Origin: Fidelibacterota bacterium
Lineage (GTDB): Bacteria > Fidelibacterota > UBA2242
DNA length: 12,573 nucleotides
Assembly (NCBI GenBank): GCA_030655795.1
Contig: JAUSPJ010000340.1
Location: forward strand, 1-12,573
Direction: 5' to 3'
Below are positions 1-5,891 of the stretch, one piece after another (positions within the stretch are counted from its first letter, which is position 1; every line of letters starts with the position of its first letter). Position numbers and translations under genes: made by a program. The notes under the pieces were generated by a model. That model was not told the DNA's origin and ran no database searches. It worked only from the letters and a program-made list of their open reading frames with translations.

Positions 1-1
1 A

Positions 2-448
2 CCCCAGGAGGGCGGGGTTGAGATTGGCGATGATGTTGAAATCGGAGCCAATTGCTCAATAGATCGCGGTACTCTGGGAAATACCGTCATCGGAAAAGGA
101 ACCAAACTGGACAACTTCATTCAGATTGCACATAATGTTAAGCTTGGAGAATACTGCTTTATGGCTGCAATGAGTGGCGTTGCCGGCAGCACCAGGATAG
201 GAAATCATGTCACGATTGCAGCCCAGGTCGGTATTGCAGGCCATATAAGCGTTGGCAACGGAGTAATTGTCGCCGCTCAATCCGGCGTTTCAAAGGATGT
301 TGCGCCAAATAAAATCATGTTTGGTTATCCGGCCCAGGAACAGCATAAAGCCCGTCGTGAAATTGCTCACATTCGATCGATTCCGGATATGAAGGAGCGA
401 ATCAAGAGCCTGGAAAAAGACCTGAAATTGCTGATACAAAGGAAATAA
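2..448 (+). CDS. lpxD: LpxD, UDP-3-O-acylglucosamine N-acyltransferase (C-terminal part, 5' end outside window)
   Basis: Open from the left edge; 148 residues and a TAA stop are visible, so roughly 190 N-terminal residues are missing compared with the usual length of about 340. LpxD transfers a 3-hydroxyacyl chain from acyl carrier protein to the 2-amino group of UDP-3-O-acylglucosamine, the third step of lipid A synthesis, in the cytoplasm. The visible part is a left-handed beta-helix of hexapeptide repeats (IGDDVEIGA, VIGKGTKLDN, RIGNHV, SVGNGV). It holds the family signatures SIDRGTL and QIAHNV; His44 of the fragment aligns with the catalytic His239 of E. coli LpxD. The charged C-terminal tail (about 112-148) is the expected helical extension. 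The stop lies one base before the next ATG, and the purine-rich lpxD end supplies the ribosome binding site of that gene. Confidence 0.96.
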   Translation, partial: PQEGGVEIGDDVEIGANCSIDRGTLGNTVIGKGTKLDNFIQIAHNVKLGEYCFMAAMSGVAGSTRIGNHVTIAAQVGIAGHISVGNGVIVAAQSGVSKDVAPNKIMFGYPAQEQHKARREIAHIRSIPDMKERIKSLEKDLKLLIQRK

Positions 449-449
449 C

Positions 450-1844
450 ATGCCAAGAAATCAACGAACCATAAAAGACGACATATCAGTATCCGGCATC
501 GGATTGCATACGGGCGTAAAAAGTACCATAACCTTTAAACCGGCGCCGGAGAATTCCGGCATACGGTTCATCCGTTCTGACGTTAAAAATTGTCCTCAAA
601 TTATCGCGGACATCAATCACGTGGTGGATATTGCCCGTGGTACTACAATTGCCCAGAACGGTGTTCAGATTCACACGGTTGAACATGTACTGGCCGCGGT
701 CACCGGACTCGAAATTGACAATATTTTTATCGAAGTCAATAATATTGAACCGCCGGTATGTGATGGCAGCGCTATCGAGTTCGTGAAAGCGCTTAAAAAA
801 GCTATAATTGTTGAGCAGGACGTTCTTCAGGATGTACTCGTTATCGAAAAAATCATACAATATACCGATCCCAAAAACGGGGTCGACGTCCATGTATTAC
901 CGGCCGACAGTTTTCGGATCACTTTCATGATTGATTACCCGATTCCGGCTATCGGCACCCAGTACTCGGCCATGTATTCCCTGACCGACGAGTTCGAGAC
1001 CGACTATGCTTCGGCTCGTACCTTTTGTACATTGAGCGAGGTCGAACATCTGAAAAATATGGGACTGATCAAAGGTGGTAATGTTAACAACGCCGTTGTT
1101 TTCATCGACCGTGAAATCGAAAAAGACGAAATCAATCGTCTGAAAAGTATGTTCAACATTGAGAATGATATTGTATTGGGACAACGCGGCACTCTGAATG
1201 GCGTTGAACTGCGCTATTACAATGAAGCGGTTCGTCACAAGATTCTCGACTTAATCGGCGATTTCGCATTGCTTGGTGTACCTATTCAGGGACACGTCAT
1301 TGCGGCCCGCAGCGGTCATGGCCACAACGTTAACCTCGTGAAAAAAATCCGGAAAGAATATGAAAAGATCCTGATCCGGGACAAATTCCAAAAAACAAAG
1401 GTATCGGGAGCGCTATTCGATATTCAGGGAATTGAGCAGATTCTTCCGCATCGATATCCCTTTTTAATGGTTGACCGGGTTCTGGATATGACTCCCGGTG
1501 AAAGTGTCACAGCGATTAAAAACGTCACCATTAACGAACCTTACTTTATCGGTCACTTTCCCAAAAGGAAAGTCATGCCGGGAGTAATGATTATCGAAGC
1601 GCTCGCTCAGGCGGGTGGATTGTTGCTTCTTAATACTATCGAACATCCCCAGCAAAAACTGGTACTGTTTACCGGACTGGACAATGTTCGCTGGCGCAAG
1701 CAGGTCACTCCCGGCGATCAATTACGACTTTATGTAAAAATGGTACAATTCAGGCTGTCGGTCTGCAAAATGAAAGCGATTGCCTATGTCAATGATGATA
1801 TCGTCGTCGAAGCAGAGATGATGGCGTCAATAACGGATTATTAA
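450..1844 (+). CDS. lpxC/fabZ: Bifunctional LpxC deacetylase / FabZ hydroxyacyl-ACP dehydratase
   Basis: 464-residue fusion of two enzymes. Residues 1 to about 310 are LpxC, the zinc deacetylase that removes acetate from UDP-3-O-acyl-GlcNAc, the committed step of lipid A synthesis. Catalytic Glu78 and zinc ligand His79 lie in HTVEH, the other zinc ligands are His263 and Asp267 (HKILD), and His290 lies in SGHGHN. Residues about 322-464 are FabZ, the 3-hydroxyacyl-ACP dehydratase of fatty acid elongation: ILPHRYPFLMVDRV is its N-terminal signature, and His369 and Glu383 match the E. coli His54/Glu68 pair in spacing and context. Both active sites look intact. A small oddity is Lys374, where GHFPxxPVMPGV normally has proline. 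The ATG is preceded by AAAGGA (438-443) and lies one base after the lpxD stop. Such fusions are known from Bacteroidota, Chlorobiota and relatives; housing both activities in one chain may tie hydroxyacyl-ACP use to fatty acid elongation (inference). Confidence 0.97.
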   Translation: MPRNQRTIKDDISVSGIGLHTGVKSTITFKPAPENSGIRFIRSDVKNCPQIIADINHVVDIARGTTIAQNGVQIHTVEHVLAAVTGLEIDNIFIEVNNIEPPVCDGSAIEFVKALKKAIIVEQDVLQDVLVIEKIIQYTDPKNGVDVHVLPADSFRITFMIDYPIPAIGTQYSAMYSLTDEFETDYASARTFCTLSEVEHLKNMGLIKGGNVNNAVVFIDREIEKDEINRLKSMFNIENDIVLGQRGTLNGVELRYYNEAVRHKILDLIGDFALLGVPIQGHVIAARSGHGHNVNLVKKIRKEYEKILIRDKFQKTKVSGALFDIQGIEQILPHRYPFLMVDRVLDMTPGESVTAIKNVTINEPYFIGHFPKRKVMPGVMIIEALAQAGGLLLLNTIEHPQQKLVLFTGLDNVRWRKQVTPGDQLRLYVKMVQFRLSVCKMKAIAYVNDDIVVEAEMMASITDY

Positions 1845-1845
1845 A

Positions 1846-2622
1846 ATGGCAAGTTCTATTCATCCCACCGCGATTATCGAAGCCGGTGTCAGCATTGGTG
1901 ATAATGTCAGCATCGGCCCCTATTCGTGGATTCGGGAAAATGTCAGCATCGGTGATGGCTGTGAAATCGGCTCACATGTAGTTCTCTGCCCGGGCAGCAT
2001 TCTTGGTAAAGAATGTCATGTGTTGCACCATGCCGTATTAGGTGAAATTCCGCAGGACCTGAAGTTTGGCGGCAAAGAGACAACCATAGAGATCGGCGAC
2101 AGAACAGTCATCCGGGAGTTTGTCACAATCAATCGGGGTACTCAGGTTCACTGGAAAACCGTTGTCGGTTCCGACTGTCTGATAATGGCTTATGTCCACC
2201 TGGCTCATGACTGCATTGTGGGTAACAATGTCGTGATCGCCAATGCCTGTAATATTGCCGGTCATGTGGAAATCCAGGATTGGGTTATTTTAGGAGGTAT
2301 GGTTGGTATCCATCAATTCACGAAAGTGGGACAACATAGCCTGGTAGGCGGACACTACCGCGTAACGAAAGACGTGCCCCCGTTTATTATCGCGTCCGGT
2401 GAACCTCTGAGATTTGAGGGTCTCAATATTATTGGTCTGCGGCGGCGCGGTTTCAAAAATGACACCCTGAAAGCCCTGAAAAAGGCCTGCAATCTGATTT
2501 ATTCATCCCAATATAATGTATCCGACGCTGTCATTAAAATTATGGAAGAAGTTGAACTGAACCCGGAAGTAAATGCCCTTCTTGAATTCATTAAAAACAG
2601 CGACCGGGGAATTATTCGTTAA
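1846..2622 (+). CDS. lpxA: LpxA, UDP-N-acetylglucosamine O-acyltransferase
   Basis: 258 residues, close to the 262 of E. coli LpxA. It transfers 3-hydroxyacyl from ACP to the 3-OH of UDP-GlcNAc, the first step of lipid A synthesis, in the cytoplasm. The N-terminal two thirds are hexapeptide repeats (VSIGDN, VSIGPYSWIR, VSIGDG and so on). The active site motif YVHLAHDC holds His118 and His121, the latter matching catalytic His125 of E. coli. HQFTKVGQHSLVGG, then IIGLRRRGF and the RGIIR tail, are family landmarks. Gly169 aligns without gaps to Gly173 of E. coli, a hydrocarbon-ruler position; glycine there is compatible with a long (C14-like) acyl chain, which is an inference. The start lies one base after the lpxC-fabZ stop with only a weak GGA upstream, so translation is probably coupled. 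Confidence 0.97.
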   Translation: MASSIHPTAIIEAGVSIGDNVSIGPYSWIRENVSIGDGCEIGSHVVLCPGSILGKECHVLHHAVLGEIPQDLKFGGKETTIEIGDRTVIREFVTINRGTQVHWKTVVGSDCLIMAYVHLAHDCIVGNNVVIANACNIAGHVEIQDWVILGGMVGIHQFTKVGQHSLVGGHYRVTKDVPPFIIASGEPLRFEGLNIIGLRRRGFKNDTLKALKKACNLIYSSQYNVSDAVIKIMEEVELNPEVNALLEFIKNSDRGIIR

Positions 2623-2635
2623 TTAATTTATTGCA

Positions 2636-3355
2636 TTGCAAATCAATCATCACCGATACTATTTTTTCCTTTTGTTCACTCTATTATTTTGTAACAGAGT
2701 ATTCTCCTCAAAACTTAATCTGACCGGCATCGGAGCTTCGTTGGCAAAGCAGCATCTGGGACCGATCACAGAAATCATTGCCGTTGAGCAAACCCCTCCC
2801 CTGACATTTCTTTCCTATCATAACAGTCCGTTTCTGGCGGTAGGCGCTTCTTTCGTTACAGTTGCCGCACCGGAATTCCAGTCAATCGACTATGGCTTTC
2901 CAAGTTTTTGGTTTGCCATGTCAATTTCGCCCAATCTGACGATCGGCGCCAACATTACCGGTTCATACTGGATTGATGATAATATCCAGACTGTTGGGCC
3001 GTTTCTGAACACGGTTTGGGGAACGCCGGAGAAATCGGTGAATGCCGGTTTTCATTTTCATAACCTGAAAGGTCCTGACGACTTTCATTTGACGGATGTG
3101 GCGTTTGATGTTTCCAGAATTTCCCGCAGTTCCAAATGGGTCATGGGATACGGGTTGACTGCGCACTATCTTAAAACATATCTGCATGTAACGGATCACC
3201 AGGATTCTTCTTACAAAATGACGACTGATTTAAATTATCTATTTTTTCGTTTTGGCATTTACCGTCGAATCGGCAAAAATATGGAGATGGGTAGTGAGTT
3301 TTTTCTGACTACCGGAAATTTTATCAGCAATTTTAACCTAACATTCAATTTTTAG
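2636..3355 (+). CDS. Unrecognised secreted protein, probable small outer-membrane beta-barrel
   Basis: 239 residues, not recognised as a named family. Residues about 7-24 form a signal peptide: a basic/histidine N-terminus (NHHRYY), a hydrophobic core (FFLLFTLLF) and a likely cut near VFSS. The rest has short runs of alternating hydrophobic and polar residues (for example SFWFAMSISPNLTIGANITG, NFISNFNLTFNF), aromatic belts, many Gly/Asn/Thr, and ends in phenylalanine, the usual final residue of barrel proteins. There are no cysteines in the mature part and no long hydrophobic helix. The only plausible start codons are TTG at 2636 and ATT at 2630, because an in-frame stop lies at 2624; no ATG precedes the signal peptide and no good ribosome binding site is visible, so it is probably translated by coupling with lpxA. 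Sitting between lpxA and dxr, it suggests an envelope role, not a specific function. Confidence 0.72.
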   Translation: MQINHHRYYFFLLFTLLFCNRVFSSKLNLTGIGASLAKQHLGPITEIIAVEQTPPLTFLSYHNSPFLAVGASFVTVAAPEFQSIDYGFPSFWFAMSISPNLTIGANITGSYWIDDNIQTVGPFLNTVWGTPEKSVNAGFHFHNLKGPDDFHLTDVAFDVSRISRSSKWVMGYGLTAHYLKTYLHVTDHQDSSYKMTTDLNYLFFRFGIYRRIGKNMEMGSEFFLTTGNFISNFNLTFNF

Positions 3356-3364
3356 CGACCAGGC

Positions 3365-4522
3365 ATGAAACAGATTACAATTCTCGGCTCAACTGGCAGT
3401 ATCGGTACGAATTCTATAAGCGTCGTAACAGCCAATCCGGAGCTGTTTCAGATAAAATATCTCAGCGCCGGTCAAAATGCCGACAAACTGATCGAACAGG
3501 CTATCGCATTAAAACCCAAAGCAGTCGCAATCGCCGACAACTCGATGGCGCTGCAGGTTGAAAACGCTCTGAAGCCCTATTCGATTGAAGTACTTTCAGG
3601 GAAAGACGGTATTCTGGAAATAGCCTCCCGGTCCGATGTGGATCTGGTCGTAAATGCGATTGTCGGCAGCGCCGGTCTGGAACCCAGCATCCATGTATTA
3701 AATACCGGGAAGGACCTAGCTCTTTCCAATAAAGAATCTCTGGTCATGGCCGGTGAGATAATAAATGAATTGCTCAAAAAGAACAAGCTGAATCTTTTCC
3801 CGATTGACAGTGAGCACAGCGCTATCTGGCAGTGTCTGGTTGGCGAAAATCCCGCCGATATCCGAAAATTAATTCTGACCGGCTCCGGCGGGCCGTTTCG
3901 ATCGCTGCCAATTAATCGGTTTGGTGACATTACACCGGAACGGGCATTAAAGCACCCAACCTGGAACATGGGTAAAAAAATATCCATCGATTCGGCTACA
4001 ATGATGAACAAGGGTCTTGAAATCATCGAAGCCTACTGGCTCTTTAATGTGCCGCCGGAGAAAATCGAGCTTGTCATACATCCCCAGTCAATTATTCATT
4101 CCATGGTCGAATTCGTGGACGGCTCTATCAAAGCCCAACTGGGGTTGCCTGATATGAAACTTCCCATTCAGTATGCGCTGAGTTATCCCGGGCGGTTTCC
4201 GGTTTCCTGGGAAGCAATAAATTTTGCAGAGATTGGACAACTAACATTCGAATCGCCGGATTTCATTAAATTTCCAGCGCTGCAACTGGCGTTTGACGCT
4301 CTGCGCAGAGGCGGAACAGCGCCGGCAATATTGAATGTGGTGAATGAATTTGCGGTATATGCTTTTCTGGAAAATAGAATATCCTTTATGGATATTCCGG
4401 GTTTAGTTGATCAGGCGCTTTCGAAACTGACGATTGTCGATCACCCGACTCTTCAGGACATTCTGGAAGCGGAACAATGCGGACGGGAGTTTGTTGAACA
4501 AAATGCCCCGCGACACAATTAG
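3365..4522 (+). CDS. dxr: Dxr, 1-deoxy-D-xylulose 5-phosphate reductoisomerase
   Basis: 385 residues (E. coli: 398). It converts DXP to 2-C-methyl-D-erythritol 4-phosphate with NADPH and a divalent metal, the first committed step of the MEP isoprenoid pathway; it supplies undecaprenyl and quinone precursors. The N-terminal Rossmann motif GSTGSIG is at residues 8-14, the SNKESLVMAG loop at 121-130, metal ligands Asp148 and Glu150 in PIDSEHSA and Glu219 in MMNKGLE, the flexible loop HPTWNMGKKISIDSATMMNK at 197-216, and HPQSIIHSMVEF at 239-250. All expected catalytic residues are present. The start is fixed by the family N-terminus (MKQITILGSTGSIG); the upstream AGG is too close to be a good ribosome binding site. 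It follows the barrel gene by 9 bases and precedes rseP by 20. Confidence 0.98.
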   Translation: MKQITILGSTGSIGTNSISVVTANPELFQIKYLSAGQNADKLIEQAIALKPKAVAIADNSMALQVENALKPYSIEVLSGKDGILEIASRSDVDLVVNAIVGSAGLEPSIHVLNTGKDLALSNKESLVMAGEIINELLKKNKLNLFPIDSEHSAIWQCLVGENPADIRKLILTGSGGPFRSLPINRFGDITPERALKHPTWNMGKKISIDSATMMNKGLEIIEAYWLFNVPPEKIELVIHPQSIIHSMVEFVDGSIKAQLGLPDMKLPIQYALSYPGRFPVSWEAINFAEIGQLTFESPDFIKFPALQLAFDALRRGGTAPAILNVVNEFAVYAFLENRISFMDIPGLVDQALSKLTIVDHPTLQDILEAEQCGREFVEQNAPRHN

Positions 4523-4542
4523 ATGAAAGGAATTTATAAATT

Positions 4543-5619
4543 ATGATAACAGTCCTCGCGGTATTATTAGTTATCGGCGGTGTCATATTTATCCACGAAT
4601 TAGGTCATTTTACATTTGCCAAGACGACCGGTATGCGGGTCGAGCGTTTTTCCATCGGCTTTCCCCCTCGTCTGATTGGTAAAAAAATCGGTGATACCGA
4701 CTACTGCATTTCCGCAATTCCACTGGGTGGTTATGTAAAAGTATCCGGCGTAATTGACGAGAGCATGGACACGGAAGGTGTCGATAGTAATGAACCCTGG
4801 GCTTACGAATCTAAAAAAACCCACCAGAAAGCGCTGTACATTACCGGCGGTGTCATATTCAATCTGCTCTTTGCGGTTTTAATTTTCATGATATTGACCG
4901 TTAATTCCGGTATTTATGATCCCAGCCCGGAGCCGATTGTCAGTGAAGTCATTCCTGAACTACCCGCCGACCAGGCTGGAATTCAGGCCGGTGACCGTAT
5001 CCTCGCTATAAATAATATTGAGATCGGCAGCTGGGAAGATATGACCGCGTTAATCCACACGGCGCCGGATCAGGAAATAATTGTCCGCTGGCTGCATAAG
5101 AACCAAGAGTATGAAAAGACAATAACGACCGTATCCAATATGACTCTAAAAGGCTCAAAACTTGTAAAGGTCGGCCTGATCGGAATAAGCCCGGAGTACC
5201 AGCATCGAAATGCCGGTTTTTTTGAAGCAATCGGCAGCGGATTTGAGAATACCTGGTACTGGCTGAAAGTCACCGTTATTTCCCTGAAAATGCTCGTTAC
5301 CGGTGAAGAATCTCTGAAAAATATCGGTGGACCTATATTTATTGCCCAACTCGCCGGTGAGTCGGCTAAATCGGGACTTGCTGCCCTGCTTGGTCTGATG
5401 GCGATCATCAGTGTGAACCTGGCATTCATCAATATCCTGCCGATACCCGCATTCGACGGCGGCCACCTGATTGTTATTATTACGGAATCCATTATCCGCA
5501 GACCTCTATCCATTAAAGCCAAATTACGGATTCAGCAGATCGGTCTGGTAATTATTCTGATGTTAATAGCGATTGTATTTTTTAACGATATATCACGGCT
5601 GTTCCGCGGCGGAATGTAG
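4543..5619 (+). CDS. rseP: RseP-type site-2 intramembrane zinc metalloprotease (M50)
   Basis: 358 residues. An inner-membrane protease that cleaves single-pass membrane proteins, classically anti-sigma factors in envelope stress signalling and remnant signal peptides. The first membrane helix carries HELGH (residues 18-22: zinc ligands His18 and His22, catalytic Glu19), followed by IPLGGYVKVSG. A second helix lies at about 101-121, and one PDZ domain at about 128-205 (DQAGIQAGDRILAINNIEI). The third zinc ligand is Asp305 in NILPIPAFDGGHL, where the usual Leu before Asp is Phe; a final helix spans about 333-347. The E. coli enzyme has two PDZ domains and about 450 residues; single-PDZ versions are common outside proteobacteria. 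AAAGGA at 4526-4531 is the ribosome binding site, 11 bases before the ATG. It ends the plus-strand operon; its stop is 3 bases from the convergent gene. Confidence 0.96.
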   Translation: MITVLAVLLVIGGVIFIHELGHFTFAKTTGMRVERFSIGFPPRLIGKKIGDTDYCISAIPLGGYVKVSGVIDESMDTEGVDSNEPWAYESKKTHQKALYITGGVIFNLLFAVLIFMILTVNSGIYDPSPEPIVSEVIPELPADQAGIQAGDRILAINNIEIGSWEDMTALIHTAPDQEIIVRWLHKNQEYEKTITTVSNMTLKGSKLVKVGLIGISPEYQHRNAGFFEAIGSGFENTWYWLKVTVISLKMLVTGEESLKNIGGPIFIAQLAGESAKSGLAALLGLMAIISVNLAFINILPIPAFDGGHLIVIITESIIRRPLSIKAKLRIQQIGLVIILMLIAIVFFNDISRLFRGGM

Positions 5620-5622
5620 CCG

Positions 5623-5886
5623 CTATTCCTGATCCAGATATTTACGCTTATAGGCACATAAATGGTCGCCAATCCAATCCTCATTTAACTTATCCATAAT
5701 GGGCACACACTTCATTACCCGGCCACTTAATGTCCGGTGGGTACCGATTCGGTTTTCATAAATATCACAATAGTAAGTACCTTCATTATCCCGCCGCAGA
5801 TGCTCACAGGGATCGCCATCGAAAGATCCACAACAGGCGCCGCAACAAATGCACAAATCTTCCAAGTATATGCTATCTTCTGTCAT
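5623..5886 (-). CDS. Small YkgJ/YcgN-like cysteine-cluster protein
   Basis: 87 residues, no signal peptide or membrane segment. Nine cysteines: Cys12, 14, 15, 18, 19, 27, 40, 60 and 77. The CxxCxxCC core (12-19), then CEHL, CDIYENR and a C-terminal W-x(5)-CAY (Trp71 to Tyr79) resemble the YkgJ/YcgN (UPF0260) family, annotated as putative zinc- or iron-chelating. Function and metal are not established. It is near the small end of the family. Its ATG lies 5 bases after the stop of the TonB-dependent receptor gene on the same strand, with only AAAGA as a weak ribosome binding site, so it is probably translated from the same mRNA. Its base composition (about half GC) resembles the rest of the window, not the AT-rich receptor gene, so the pairing may be recent and need not be functional. 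Confidence 0.8.
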   Translation of the reverse strand: MTEDSIYLEDLCICCGACCGSFDGDPCEHLRRDNEGTYYCDIYENRIGTHRTLSGRVMKCVPIMDKLNEDWIGDHLCAYKRKYLDQE

Positions 5887-5891
5887 ATTCT

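Noticed and set aside
5606..5623. GCGGC/GCCGC inverted repeat across the rseP stop and the convergent gene end, as a bidirectional terminator
   Set aside because: Only a 5-bp stem with an 8-base loop, inside coding sequence on the plus strand, and no T tract on either strand.
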